Below, piece after piece: positions 20,097 to 29,399 of a stretch of DNA of 64,000 nucleotides (its first letter is position 1; each line of letters opens with the position of its first letter). Origin of the DNA: Caldimonas caldifontis (GTDB lineage: Bacteria > Pseudomonadota > Gammaproteobacteria > Burkholderiales > Burkholderiaceae_C); assembly GCF_002930615.1 (NCBI RefSeq), contig NZ_PSNX01000002.1, positions 62,001 through 126,000 of the forward strand, in the 5' to 3' direction. The notes below the pieces were generated by a model. The model worked only from the letters and a program-made list of their open reading frames with translations, made no database searches and was not told the origin of the DNA. Position numbers and translations under genes: made by a program.

Positions 20097-22541
20097 TCAC
20101 CGCCCGGCCGGGCACGGAACCTGATCGGGCCCCTGACCGCAGCGCAGGGCGGCCACCTCCTCGGGATCGACCGCTGGCGCAAACAGATAGCCCTGATAGT
20201 GGTCGCAGCCGGCAGCGGCCAGAAACTGGCGCTGCAGATCGGTTTCCACGCCTTCGGCGATCACCTGGAGATGCAGGGCGCGTGCCATGCTGACGATGGC
20301 GCGCACGATGCCCGCATCGCTCTCATCGGCGGGCAGGCCGCTGATGAAAGAACGGTCGATCTTGAGCTTGCCGATGGGAAAGCGCTTGAGGTAGCCCAGG
20401 CTGGAGTACCCGGTGCCAAAGTCGTCGATGGACAGACCCACCCCCAGACGCTTGAGCTGGAGCAGGCGGGCGAGCGCCTCGTCCGCATCCTGGATCAGGA
20501 TGGTTTCGGTGAGTTCGAGTTCCAGCAGTTCGGGCGCCAGCCCGGCAGCGTCCAAGGCTGCAGCGACCCGCTCGACGAAGTTGGCTTGCTGGAACTGCAG
20601 CGCCGACACATTGACCGAGACTTGCAGCGCACAGCCGTCCTGCTGCCACGCGGCGGCCTGGCGCACGGCCTGGTTCAGGACCCAGTCTCCCAGGGGCACG
20701 ATGAAGCCGCTTTCCTCGGCCACCGGGATGAACTGGGCAGGGGACACATCGCCCAGATCGGGATCACGCCAGCGCAGCAAGGCCTCAGCCGCCACAACGG
20801 CCTGGCTGCGGATGTCCACTTGCGGCTGGAAGGCCAACCGGAAATGCCCAGCGGGCAGTGCCTGACGCATGGCATGGTCGATCTTCATGCGCGCCAGCAA
20901 ATCGACGTTCATCTGCGGCTGGTAGAAGCGAAAGCCCGCACGCCCTCGCTCCTTGACGCGGTACATGGCTGCGTCGGCGTTCTTGATCAGGTCATTGGTG
21001 GTGGTCCCGTCGGCCGGGTACATCGCAATGCCGATGCTGCCGGTGACCGTGAAGCTCAGTTCTTCGAGCTGCACCGGCTGATTCAGCGCCTCCTGGATGC
21101 GACGTGCCGTGGCTTCGGCCCCGCGGGCATCGGCCTGGTGCAGCAGCACCACGAACTCGTCACCGCCGTAGCGCGCCACCGTGTCGACCTCACGCACACA
21201 CCGCTTGAGACGCTCGGCCACATCCACCAGCACGCGATCGCCATACAGGTGGCCCAGCGAATCGTTGATGTGCTTGAAGCGATCCAGGTCGATGAACATC
21301 ACGGCGAACTGTCCGTGCTCGCGGCGTGCCATGGCGATGGCGAAATCCACGCGCTCTGCAAAGACGAGCCGGTTCGGTTGGCCGGTCAGGGCATCGGTGT
21401 AGGCCAACTCCTCGATGCGCCGCTTGGCGGCCAGCTTGTCGGTGAGGTCCTTCACGAAGGCGATGTAGTGGAGGGTGCCTCCCGTCTCGTCCGGCAGGCG
21501 CACCATCGAGACCTGGCAGGGGCCACTCCCCCCCTCGCTGCGCTGGTAGTAGAGCTCGGCCTCCGCGCTGCCTCGCTCATCGACCAGGGCCTGCACGCGA
21601 TCCACCGCCCCCGGTTCGGCAGGATCGTGGATCAGCTCCCCCCAGCGCCGCCCCAGCAGCGCACGGCGCGGACTGCCGCACAGCCGCTCACAGCCCGGGT
21701 TGGCGGCGAGGATCTTGAGGTCCGCGTCGGTGACGAAGACGGCGTCCGGACTGGCCTCGAAGACCTTCGCCGCCAGTTGCAGCTGGGACTGGTTGAGCAG
21801 CTGCTGGGTGATGTCCCGGAATGAATAGACGCGACCGATGGGCCGCCCACGGCTGTACTGCGGGCGCGTGACGCGCTCGATCACACGCCCGCCCTTGAGG
21901 GCGATGATGTCGGTGGCTTCCAGCAAGGGGGATCTGGCGATGACATCCAGCTTTTCGTCGTAAGCCGTCACGTCGAGCACGGATTCCCGCAGCCAGGCGA
22001 AGACGGCTTGGTCGTCGCGCCGGAGCATCAGAGCCTGGGGGAACTTCCACAGGTCGGCCAGGCGCTGGTTGTAGCCGCGGATGGCCCCATGCAGGTCCAC
22101 GGCCAGGATGCCGTCGGCTGTCGACTCCAGCGTGGCACGGAGCTCGGACACCAGGCGTTCGAGTTCGTCTTCGGCCCGCCGTTGCTCGGTACGGTCGCGC
22201 AGGCACACCAGGAAGACCGAGTGACCCGGCGCCAGGCGCAGCAGGCTCACGCGACGCTCGACCTGGACCATGCTGCCATCAGCCCGGCAGATCAGACTGT
22301 CGGAGAGGATCCTGTCGCTCAGTCCGGCAGCGACGTCCTCCCAGAAGACCATGTCCTCGGGTGTGGCGGCCAGCTCGATGGCCGGCCGCCCCACCAGGCT
22401 GCCCTCGCTCACCCCCAGCAGGCCATGCGCCGCCTGGTTCGCCGCCACGACGCGCAGCTCGACCGGGTCCACCATCCAGACGGCTTCGAGCATCCCGTCG
22501 ATGAGGTGCTGCAGCGCCGGGCCCAGCGTCGAAGGAGTCAT
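20097..22541 (-). CDS. PAS-GGDEF-EAL cyclic-di-GMP signalling protein
   Basis: An 814-residue cytoplasmic sensor. Three PAS-type domains (about 1-125, 130-250, 255-370) precede a GGDEF domain with intact GGDEF at 459-463 and an EAL domain with EAL at 586-588. The EAL domain keeps other key parts, such as the ELELTETILI and SIDDFGTGYSSLGYL segments, so it could both make and break cyclic-di-GMP. No membrane segment was seen, and the ligand of the PAS domains is unknown. The ATG at 22541 overlaps the stop of the upstream HD-GYP gene by 4 bases, so the two are translationally coupled. Confidence 0.92.
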   Translation of the reverse strand: MTPSTLGPALQHLIDGMLEAVWMVDPVELRVVAANQAAHGLLGVSEGSLVGRPAIELAATPEDMVFWEDVAAGLSDRILSDSLICRADGSMVQVERRVSLLRLAPGHSVFLVCLRDRTEQRRAEDELERLVSELRATLESTADGILAVDLHGAIRGYNQRLADLWKFPQALMLRRDDQAVFAWLRESVLDVTAYDEKLDVIARSPLLEATDIIALKGGRVIERVTRPQYSRGRPIGRVYSFRDITQQLLNQSQLQLAAKVFEASPDAVFVTDADLKILAANPGCERLCGSPRRALLGRRWGELIHDPAEPGAVDRVQALVDERGSAEAELYYQRSEGGSGPCQVSMVRLPDETGGTLHYIAFVKDLTDKLAAKRRIEELAYTDALTGQPNRLVFAERVDFAIAMARREHGQFAVMFIDLDRFKHINDSLGHLYGDRVLVDVAERLKRCVREVDTVARYGGDEFVVLLHQADARGAEATARRIQEALNQPVQLEELSFTVTGSIGIAMYPADGTTTNDLIKNADAAMYRVKERGRAGFRFYQPQMNVDLLARMKIDHAMRQALPAGHFRLAFQPQVDIRSQAVVAAEALLRWRDPDLGDVSPAQFIPVAEESGFIVPLGDWVLNQAVRQAAAWQQDGCALQVSVNVSALQFQQANFVERVAAALDAAGLAPELLELELTETILIQDADEALARLLQLKRLGVGLSIDDFGTGYSSLGYLKRFPIGKLKIDRSFISGLPADESDAGIVRAIVSMARALHLQVIAEGVETDLQRQFLAAAGCDHYQGYLFAPAVDPEEVAALRCGQGPDQVPCPAGR

Positions 22542-23845
22542 TCGCGAGACTCCTCGCCAGCATCGGTGGCATCCACCGCGCGCTCGAAGAAGTAGCAGAT
22601 GCGCTGGCGCGGCGAGAGGTAGTCCAGCGCTGCCCGAGGCAACTGCAGCGGCTTGAGGCTGCGCCGCACGCCGAGCTCCGGCTGGGTCTCCAGATCGACG
22701 ATCAGCGCATCTTCGGCGGGCACCCTGGGGTCGTGAACGATCACGCGCGGCTTGAGAGGCCGAGCAGAGTTGACCGACACCACGAGCGCAAAGCGCCCGT
22801 CGGTGAGTTCCACCACGGAGCCCGGCGGATACACGCCCATCATCTTGATGAAGGCGCTGAGGGTGACCGCGTCGAAGCGACTCTTCATCTGCGCGAAGAT
22901 GAGCGACAAAGACTCGTGTGGGGTCAAACCCTTGGCCGGATTCAGCGGATTGCACAGGGTGTCGTAGCGATTCACGAGCGCGACGATGCGCGCCGCCGCG
23001 CTGATGCGTTCGGCCGGCAGGCGCTGCGGAAACCCTTTGCCATCGGCCTGCTCATGGTGCTGGGCAATGACCAGCGTGGCCTGCGGGCTCAGCTTCATCT
23101 TGCGCGCCAGGCTCACACCGTGGGCGACGTGCTCCTGGTAGAACTGCAGTTCGGCGGCGGAAAAATGCTCATCGCGCCAGCGCACGCGATCCGGCAGGTC
23201 GATCTTGCCGATGTCGTGAAGCAGCGCTCCCAGGCCCAGGTCACGCAGCTCATCGTCGCCCAGTCCCATCGCGCGCCCCAGCAGCATGGACACGACGGTG
23301 ACGTTCAGGCTGTGAGTGCAGGTGCGGTCTCCCGCTGTTTCGCCGAGCAGCCGGATGCAGGTGTCGTGGGCACCATCGATCTTGCCCAGAAAGTCGCGCA
23401 CCAGCGTCTCGGACTTCTCGCGGGCGACGTCAGGCTGGCTGTGGGCGGCGTCGGTGATGGACCGAAATTCGCGAGCGGCCGCTTGAAATTCGCGCTCGCA
23501 GCCTGCGATGCTGGCGCGTTGGGCGGCCAGCATGGCCCGGTGCCGCCGCTGCAGCGCCGCGCGGGCCGTGTGCTCGGCATCGACATCGGCTTCGGGTTCC
23601 ACCGGCACCAGCGTGCTTTCCTGTGGGGAGGCCACAGCCGCCAGCACCCCGGTATCACTGCGCGCGGGGTCCCACCTGACGCGTGTCAGCCCCAGGCTCT
23701 GGATCGTTGCAATCTGGTCCACCGACGCGATCCGAAAGCTCCCGGTGGCGAAGGGGTGCGCCATCCAGCTCACGTCGAGATGCACATACATGCCGACCCG
23801 GAGCTGGTGGACGTCAACGAAAAGTGGAGCCTGGAGGTCTTTCAT
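22538..23845 (-). CDS. DUF3391/HD-GYP cyclic-di-GMP phosphodiesterase
   Basis: A 435-residue protein with an N-terminal DUF3391 domain (VDVHQLRVGMYVHLDVSW) and a C-terminal HD-GYP domain, which in relatives hydrolyses cyclic-di-GMP to GMP. Metal-binding motifs are present: LLHDIGKIDLP (HD at 210-211) and HHEQADGKGFP (263-273). The signature GYP reads GFP here. Tyr-to-Phe is a mild change seen in some family members and probably does not abolish activity. Between the domains, about residues 85-130 form a charged helical stretch. It is first in a two-gene unit with the PAS-GGDEF-EAL protein. Confidence 0.9.
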   Translation of the reverse strand: MKDLQAPLFVDVHQLRVGMYVHLDVSWMAHPFATGSFRIASVDQIATIQSLGLTRVRWDPARSDTGVLAAVASPQESTLVPVEPEADVDAEHTARAALQRRHRAMLAAQRASIAGCEREFQAAAREFRSITDAAHSQPDVAREKSETLVRDFLGKIDGAHDTCIRLLGETAGDRTCTHSLNVTVVSMLLGRAMGLGDDELRDLGLGALLHDIGKIDLPDRVRWRDEHFSAAELQFYQEHVAHGVSLARKMKLSPQATLVIAQHHEQADGKGFPQRLPAERISAAARIVALVNRYDTLCNPLNPAKGLTPHESLSLIFAQMKSRFDAVTLSAFIKMMGVYPPGSVVELTDGRFALVVSVNSARPLKPRVIVHDPRVPAEDALIVDLETQPELGVRRSLKPLQLPRAALDYLSPRQRICYFFERAVDATDAGEESRE

Positions 23846-23947
23846 CCGAAAATGCGCTGGACCGCCAATGTATCCAGGCTCTCGGAACTTCGACCAAATG
23901 TCCGGCGACTTGAGCGAAAGTGTCTCGCATCCCCCACAAGCGGGAGA

Positions 23948-23984
23948 GCCGGGATGTGAGACATGTCACATCTCACACCCCGGC
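23948..23984 (-). terminator. Strong hairpin downstream of prpE
   Basis: GCCGGGATGTGAGA (23948-23961) and TCTCACACCCCGGC (23971-23984) form a 14-base stem with one A-C mismatch and a nine-base loop. It begins 13 bases past the prpE stop on the minus strand. It lacks a T-run, so termination may be incomplete or Rho-assisted. It also lies upstream of the HD-GYP gene and could instead be a regulatory hairpin in its leader. Confidence 0.5.
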
Positions 23985-23997
23985 GCCGGTGGCTGCA

Positions 23998-25899
23998 TCA
24001 GACGGTCGGCGCACTGACGATGGCCTGGATCTGCTGCAGAGCGGCCGGATCCTCGATGGTCGTCAGGTCGCCCGGGTCACGGTGTTCGCAGACGGCCTGG
24101 ATGGCGCGACGCAGGAGTTTGCCCGAGCGTGTCTTGGGTAGCGCTGTGACGAATCTCACGCGTGCCGGGCGGGCCACCGCGCCCAGTTGCTGGTCCACGA
24201 CCTTCATGATCTCACCTTCGAGCTGGAGGGCCTGCGCCTCAGAGGCCGCCTCGGAGGGGTCTTTGAGAACGGCGAAGGCCATGGCCACCTGGCCCTTGAG
24301 GTTGTCGGCCACACCCACCACCGCCACTTCGGCGACCTTGGGGTGGCTGGAAATGCTCTCCTCGATCTCACGCGTTCCCAGGCGGTGTCCGGCCACATTG
24401 ATGACGTCGTCCGTTCGACCGAGGATGAAGTAGTAGCCATCCTCGTCACGGATCGCCCAGTCGAAGGTGCTGTAGACCTGACGGTTGGGCACGGCGCTCC
24501 AGTAGGTCTTGACGAAGCGCTCGTCGTCGCGCCACACGGTCTGCATGCAGCCGGGGGGCAAGGGTCCCTCGATCGCCAGCACGCCCTTCTGGTGAGGGCC
24601 GGTCAGCTCCTCGCCCGTGCCTTCATGAAGGAGCTTCACCCGGTAGCCATACATCGGCACCCCCGGTGAACCAAACTTGCTGGGCTTCTTCTCCACGCCG
24701 TTGGCGATGGTGAGGATGGGCCAGCCGGTCTCGGTCTGCCAGTAGTTGTCGATGATGGGCTTGCCCAGGCTGTCGGCGATCCACTGCGCAGTAGGTTCGT
24801 CCAGCGGCTCGCCCGCCAGGAACAGGGCGCGCAGGCTCGACAGGTCGTACTTCTTCAGGAAGGCCGCATCATGCTTCTTGAGCACCCGCACGGCGGTCGG
24901 GGCACTGAACATCACCGTGACCTTGTACTTCTCGACCAGCTGCCACCAGATGCCGGCATCCGGTCGGACGGGCAGCCCCTCGTACAGGATGGTGGCCATG
25001 CCGGCGATCAGGGGGCCATAGACGATGTAGCTGTGCCCCACCACCCAGCCGATGTCGCTGGTGGAGAAGTAGGTCTCCCCCGGGTTGCCGCAGAAGATGT
25101 GCTTCATGCTGGCCGCCAGGGCCACGGCATACCCGCCCGTGTCCCTCTGCACTCCCTTGGGCTTGCCGGTGGTGCCGCTGGTGTAGAGCGTGTAGCTCGG
25201 GTGGTCGGCATTCACCCAGATGCAAGGCACCTGGGCCTCCAGGTGCTGCTCGCGCAGGCTGGCGTAGTCCGCATCCCGTCCGGCCACGGTGTCCATGGGC
25301 GCCAGGCCTCGGTTGACCATGAGCACCCGCTCGGGCTTGTGCGTGGCCAGACGGATGGCCTCGTCGAGCAAGGGCTTGTAGGGCACGACTTTGCCAGACC
25401 GCGAACCAGCGTCGGCGCTGACCACGACACACGGCTGCGCATCGTCGATCCGGCTGGCCAGGCTCACACTCGCAAAGCCGCCGAAGACGACCGAATGGAT
25501 CGCCCCCAGCCGGGTGCAGGCCAGCATCGCGAACACCGCTTCGGGGATCATGGGCATGTAGATGAGCACACGGTCACCCTGTCGCACCCCGAGCGACTGC
25601 AGCACGGCGGCCATGCGCTGCACCTCGGTGTGCAGTTCCCGGAAGCTGTAGGCCCGCTCGGTGCCGGTTTCGGTGGAGACATGGATGAGCGCGTTCTGGT
25701 CGGCCCGCTCGGCCAGGTGCCTGTCCACGGCGTTGTGGCACAGGTTGGTGGTGCCCCCGACGAACCATCGCGCAAAGGGCGGCCGGCTGTAGTCGCAGAT
25801 CGTCTGCGGCGGCTGCTGCCAGTCGATCAGACGAGCCTGCTCAGCCCAGAACCCCTGCGGGTCGTCGATCGAGCGCTGGTAGAAGGTCTTGTAGTCCAT
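23998..25899 (-). CDS. prpE: Propionate--CoA ligase
   Basis: Activates propionate (and less well acetate) to acyl-CoA through an acyl-adenylate. The 633-residue length and the MDYKTFYQRSIDDPQGFW start fit PrpE better than the longer acetyl-CoA synthetase. Motifs include the AMP-binding loop YTSGTTGKPKGVQ and DNYWQTETGWP. The C-terminal LPKTRSGKLLRR carries the lysine acetylated in relatives to switch the enzyme off. The ATG at 25899 was chosen for its GAGGAG ribosome-binding site; the in-frame extension upstream is unconserved. No other prp genes adjoin it, so a role in the methylcitrate pathway is inferred. Confidence 0.88.
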   Translation of the reverse strand: MDYKTFYQRSIDDPQGFWAEQARLIDWQQPPQTICDYSRPPFARWFVGGTTNLCHNAVDRHLAERADQNALIHVSTETGTERAYSFRELHTEVQRMAAVLQSLGVRQGDRVLIYMPMIPEAVFAMLACTRLGAIHSVVFGGFASVSLASRIDDAQPCVVVSADAGSRSGKVVPYKPLLDEAIRLATHKPERVLMVNRGLAPMDTVAGRDADYASLREQHLEAQVPCIWVNADHPSYTLYTSGTTGKPKGVQRDTGGYAVALAASMKHIFCGNPGETYFSTSDIGWVVGHSYIVYGPLIAGMATILYEGLPVRPDAGIWWQLVEKYKVTVMFSAPTAVRVLKKHDAAFLKKYDLSSLRALFLAGEPLDEPTAQWIADSLGKPIIDNYWQTETGWPILTIANGVEKKPSKFGSPGVPMYGYRVKLLHEGTGEELTGPHQKGVLAIEGPLPPGCMQTVWRDDERFVKTYWSAVPNRQVYSTFDWAIRDEDGYYFILGRTDDVINVAGHRLGTREIEESISSHPKVAEVAVVGVADNLKGQVAMAFAVLKDPSEAASEAQALQLEGEIMKVVDQQLGAVARPARVRFVTALPKTRSGKLLRRAIQAVCEHRDPGDLTTIEDPAALQQIQAIVSAPTV

Positions 25900-26142
25900 C
25901 GTGTCTCCTCGGATCCTCGGGTGGCGGTGCCCACCGATGCAGCCGCCATTGGAGTGAGGCGCGCTGACGGTCGGCTGACATTGCCGAGCTTCGCCACGCA
26001 TCGTGCGCCGGGTCTTGATCCAGGTCATCGGGACGAGCCCGGGGCCTCGCCCTCGAAACCCGACACACCTCACTGAACCTTCTTGAAATTGTCCTCATAA
26101 GTGCTTGTCAACAGACAATATTCCTTGACTTAGAAGCCTGAC
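25900..26142. other. Divergent intergenic region between prpE and the NlpC/P60 gene
   Basis: 243 bases serving two divergent genes. The half nearest the NlpC/P60 gene is A+T-richer than its surroundings. It contains a small inverted repeat, TTGTC-AACA-GACAA, at 26105-26118, about 25 bases before the start codon, which could be an operator or hairpin. No confident promoter was identified. Confidence 0.4.
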
Positions 26143-26790
26143 ATGCCTATGTTCTCGCCCATGTCCGTCCTGCCCCTGTCCCGCCCCGTCCTCTGGCTGC
26201 TGGGCGCGAGCGTGCTTGCTGGCTGCGCAACGTCCCCGGCGCCACGCCCGGCCCCGCCCTCCCAGGATGCCGTGGCAGCCTTTCTGGTGGAACGAGGTCT
26301 GGCCCCTCCACCGCCTCAGACCCCCTCTCCGCAAGCCGCAGAAGCGCCTTCCGGTCTTGAGCCCGCAGATGCCGAGGCAGCCGAACGCGAGGGCGTGGCC
26401 GAGCCTGTGGTGACGGCCCTGAACTTCCTCGGCGTGGGCTATCGCCGCGGAGGCAACTCCGCGGAGCAGGGCTTTGACTGCAGCGGCTTCACGCGCCACG
26501 TCTATGAGGTCAGCCTGGGCATCGTCCTGCCCCGGCGGGCCGACGAACAGGCCCAGGCGCCGGAGTTGCGCCGCATCGCACGCACGGCGCTGCAACCCGG
26601 CGATCTCGTGTTCTTCAACACTCTGGGCCGCACCTTCTCGCATGTGGGCATCTATGTAGGCGATGGCCGCTTCATCCACGCACCCCGCTCCGGGGCTCAG
26701 GTGCGGGTGGAAAGCATGGAGTCGCCATACTGGCGCAAGCGCTACACGGGGGCCCGCCGCGCCGAGACCCTGGCTGCTGCGGCCGACTGA
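26143..26790 (+). CDS. NlpC/P60-family peptidoglycan endopeptidase lipoprotein
   Basis: Probable cell-wall hydrolase cutting gamma-D-Glu-diaminopimelate bonds in peptide stems. The 215-residue protein has a lipoprotein signal ending VLAGC (Cys28), a Pro-rich linker and a C-terminal NlpC/P60 domain. The catalytic residues are visible: Cys113 in FDCSGF, His167 in [10 protein letters not shown] and His179 in FIHAP. It belongs to the NlpC/Spr type of outer-membrane-anchored endopeptidases. It is followed 68 bases later by moaA on the same strand, but a functional link is unlikely. Confidence 0.9.
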   Translation: MPMFSPMSVLPLSRPVLWLLGASVLAGCATSPAPRPAPPSQDAVAAFLVERGLAPPPPQTPSPQAAEAPSGLEPADAEAAEREGVAEPVVTALNFLGVGYRRGGNSAEQGFDCSGFTRHVYEVSLGIVLPRRADEQAQAPELRRIARTALQPGDLVFFNTLGRTFSHVGIYVGDGRFIHAPRSGAQVRVESMESPYWRKRYTGARRAETLAAAAD

Positions 26791-26858
26791 CCGCGATCCC
26801 AGGCCGGTTTCCCCGCTCCCAGGCACCTGGCGCCGCCCGCACGAGGCACAATCCAGGC

Positions 26859-27974
26859 ATGGCAGACAAAGTCATTCCTCTGGCCGACCACCGCTACCGG
26901 GCCCCGGTGCCCGCTGTGCCGGACGCATGGCAGCCCCCCTCGGGCCTGTTGAGCGATGGCCTGGGACGGCCGTTGCGCGATCTGCGCATCTCGGTCACGG
27001 ACCGGTGCAACTTCCGGTGCAGCTACTGCATGCCCAAGGAAGTCTTCGACAAGCACTACCAGTTCCTGCCGCACGGGGCGCTGCTGAGCTTCGAAGAGAT
27101 CACGCGCGTGGCCCGGCTGTTCGTGGCCCACGGGGTGCAGAAGATCCGGCTCACGGGAGGGGAACCCCTGCTGCGCAAGAACATCGAGGCGTTGATCGAA
27201 ATGCTGGCAGCCCTTCGCACGCCAGATGGACACCCGCTGGATCTGACCCTCACGACCAACGGCTCGGTGCTGGCTCGCAAGGCCCGGGCCTTGAAGGACG
27301 CCGGCCTGCAGCGCGTGACGGTCAGCCTGGACGCGCTCGATGATGCGCTCTTCCGGCGCATGAACGACGTGGACTTCCCGGTAGCCGACGTGCTGGCTGG
27401 CCTGGAGGCGGCTGAACGCGTCGGCCTGGGGCCGCTCAAGGTCAACATGGTCGTCAAACGTGGCACCAACGACCACGAGATCGTGCCCATGGCCCGGCAC
27501 TTTCGCGGCACCTCCATCGTGCTGCGCTTCATCGAGTTCATGGACGTGGGGGCCACCAACGGCTGGCGCATGGAGGAGGTTCTGCCTTCGGCCCAGGTCA
27601 TCGAACGTCTGCATGCGGCGTTCCCGCTCGAGCCCATCGACCCGAATTACCCCGGCGAAACAGCCGAGCGCTGGCGCTACCGCGACGGCGGCGGCGAGAT
27701 CGGGGTGATCTCCAGCGTCACGCAGGCCTTCTGTCGCGACTGCAATCGTGCGCGCCTGTCCACCGAAGGCAAGCTCTTCCTGTGCCTGTTCGCTGCCGAG
27801 GGGCACGATCTGCGAGCGCTGCTGCGAGGAAACTACAGCGACGAACAGATCGCCGCTGCCATCGGCCTGATCTGGCAGCAGCGCTCCGACCGCTATTCGG
27901 AACTGCGCTCCACGCTGAAGGCGGATACCGGATCCGGTCAGCGCAAGGTCGAAATGCACTACATCGGGGGCTGA
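26859..27974 (+). CDS. moaA: GTP 3',8-cyclase MoaA
   Basis: Radical-SAM enzyme for the first step of molybdenum cofactor synthesis, making the 3',8-cyclised GTP intermediate. The N-terminal cluster cysteines are 50, 54 and 57 ([10 protein letters not shown]). The C-terminal cluster region is [18 protein letters not shown], and the chain ends with the double glycine (YIGG) needed for activity. Length is 371 residues, slightly longer than E. coli MoaA because of an N-terminal stretch. It starts a cofactor gene run with a small membrane protein, mobA, a GNAT protein and moeA. Confidence 0.96.
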   Translation: MADKVIPLADHRYRAPVPAVPDAWQPPSGLLSDGLGRPLRDLRISVTDRCNFRCSYCMPKEVFDKHYQFLPHGALLSFEEITRVARLFVAHGVQKIRLTGGEPLLRKNIEALIEMLAALRTPDGHPLDLTLTTNGSVLARKARALKDAGLQRVTVSLDALDDALFRRMNDVDFPVADVLAGLEAAERVGLGPLKVNMVVKRGTNDHEIVPMARHFRGTSIVLRFIEFMDVGATNGWRMEEVLPSAQVIERLHAAFPLEPIDPNYPGETAERWRYRDGGGEIGVISSVTQAFCRDCNRARLSTEGKLFLCLFAAEGHDLRALLRGNYSDEQIAAAIGLIWQQRSDRYSELRSTLKADTGSGQRKVEMHYIGG

Positions 27975-27976
27975 CC

Positions 27977-28273
27977 ATGCGCCGCATGCCGCTGTTGAAC
28001 CCCTCCGTGAAGCGGCGGCTTCTCGCGGCACTGGGGCTCAGCGTGGCGGTTCCCTGGCTGATCGGGGCCTGGGTCAAGACCACCCTGCAAAGCGGGCTGC
28101 ATGATGACGCCACCCGCGCCTCCCAGATCGTGGACTTCATCGTGGCAGGCAGCGTGGTCTTCCTGATTGCGATGGTGGTGACGGCTGCCGTGGGCTGCGT
28201 GGTGGTGGCCGTGATGAAGGGCCCGCACTACATCGGCGACCCTTTCCCTCAAGACGAAAGCAATGGACCCTGA
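27977..28273 (+). CDS. Small membrane protein in the molybdenum-cofactor cluster, unknown function
   Basis: A 98-residue protein I do not recognise. It has a basic N-terminus and two likely membrane segments (about 15-32 and 52-80) joined by a short acidic loop. The C-terminal tail is hydrophilic. The ATG lies two bases after the moaA stop and the end overlaps the mobA start by 11 bases. It is therefore part of the operon and very likely translated. It could help place cofactor enzymes at the membrane, but nothing in the sequence shows this. Confidence 0.7.
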   Translation: MRRMPLLNPSVKRRLLAALGLSVAVPWLIGAWVKTTLQSGLHDDATRASQIVDFIVAGSVVFLIAMVVTAAVGCVVVAVMKGPHYIGDPFPQDESNGP

Positions 28274-28850
28274 TCAGATCACCGGCCTCATCCTGGCCGG
28301 CGGACGTGGCAGCCGCATGGGCGGCGTGGACAAAGGCCTGCAGAACTACCAGGGCTTGCCGCTGGCGATGCACGCACTGCTGCGCCTCTCGCCGCAGGTC
28401 GGTCATGTCATGATCAATGCCAACCGCAATCTTGGCGCCTACGAGGCCTTCGGTGTGCCCGTGTGGCCCGATGCCCTGCCCGACTTTGCAGGCCCGCTGG
28501 CGGGCTTCCTGACCGGTCTGGACCACTGCGAGACGCCCTACCTCGTGACCGTGCCCTGCGACACGCCACACTTCCCGACCGACCTGGTGGCGCGCCTGTC
28601 GACCGCGCTTCAGGCCCAGGACGCGGACATCGCCATGGCCCGCACTGGCGCCCAGGTGCAGCCCGTGTTCACGCTGATGAAGATCTCCCTGCTGGAGAGC
28701 CTCGTGCGCTTCACGGACAGCGGGGGACGCAAGATCGACCGCTGGACCGCCCAGCATCACACCGTGGAGGTGGATTTCGATGACGAGTCGGCCTTTGCCA
28801 ACGTCAACACCCAGGACGAGCTGGTGGCGCTCGAACGTGGCCGTGGCTGA
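28263..28850 (+). CDS. mobA: Molybdenum cofactor guanylyltransferase
   Basis: Attaches GMP to molybdopterin to give the guanine-dinucleotide form used by DMSO reductase-family enzymes such as nitrate reductase and formate dehydrogenase. The 195-residue protein has the GTP-binding [13 protein letters not shown] followed by DKGLQ, and VPCDTPHFP with the metal-binding aspartate. The length is typical. It overlaps the upstream small membrane protein gene by 11 bases and the downstream acetyltransferase gene by a few bases. Confidence 0.94.
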   Translation: MDPDQITGLILAGGRGSRMGGVDKGLQNYQGLPLAMHALLRLSPQVGHVMINANRNLGAYEAFGVPVWPDALPDFAGPLAGFLTGLDHCETPYLVTVPCDTPHFPTDLVARLSTALQAQDADIAMARTGAQVQPVFTLMKISLLESLVRFTDSGGRKIDRWTAQHHTVEVDFDDESAFANVNTQDELVALERGRG

Positions 28851-29385
28851 TGCGTCGCCCCACGTCGAGGTGCGACGCCTCGGCCCGGAAGATCTGCCAG
28901 CCTACAAGCTGCTGCGCGACGAGGCCTTGCAGCGCCACCCCGAGTCCTTCACCTCGGATGCGGAAACCGAACGCCTGCGCAGCCCCGAAAGCTACCTGGG
29001 ACGGCTCGGACTGAGCGAGCCGCTCGGGGGCACGTTCCTGATGGGAGCCTGGGTGGATGGTGAACTGGCCGGATCCGTGGCCTGCGAACGTGAGCTCAAG
29101 CGCAAGCTGCGCCACCGCGCCAACATCGTCGGCATGTACGTGCGGGAGTCTCATACCCGGCTGGGCATCGGGCGCCGGCTCCTGGCTTCAAGCCTCGACC
29201 TTGCCCGCCAGGCCCAGGGGCTGGAGATGCTCACACTGACCGTGACCGCATCCAACGATCGGGCCGTGAAGCTCTACGAGCGTGTCGGCTTCAAGGTCTA
29301 TGGGCTGCTGCCTCATGCCATCCGGATCGAGACCGGTCGCAAGGTGCAGTATTTCGACAAGGCCCACATGGTGCTGATGCTGTGA
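28843..29385 (+). CDS. GNAT-family N-acetyltransferase
   Basis: A predicted acetyl-CoA-dependent N-acetyltransferase of unknown substrate, 180 residues. The GNAT core shows [20 protein letters not shown], with an R/Q-x-x-G-x-G/A-like acetyl-CoA loop, and the later [21 protein letters not shown]. The start is uncertain: GTG codons at 28837 and 28843 overlap the end of mobA, and neither has a strong ribosome-binding site. It overlaps moeA at its stop (GTGA) if the moeA GTG start is used. Its place inside the cofactor operon may be incidental. Confidence 0.82.
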   Translation: MADASPHVEVRRLGPEDLPAYKLLRDEALQRHPESFTSDAETERLRSPESYLGRLGLSEPLGGTFLMGAWVDGELAGSVACERELKRKLRHRANIVGMYVRESHTRLGIGRRLLASSLDLARQAQGLEMLTLTVTASNDRAVKLYERVGFKVYGLLPHAIRIETGRKVQYFDKAHMVLML

Positions 29386-29399
29386 GTTCCGCTGCTGCA

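Noticed and set aside
22538-23845. HD-GYP protein as catalytically dead because the signature reads GFP
   Set aside because: The metal-binding HD and HHE/DG residues are intact, and Tyr-to-Phe at this position is a mild change.
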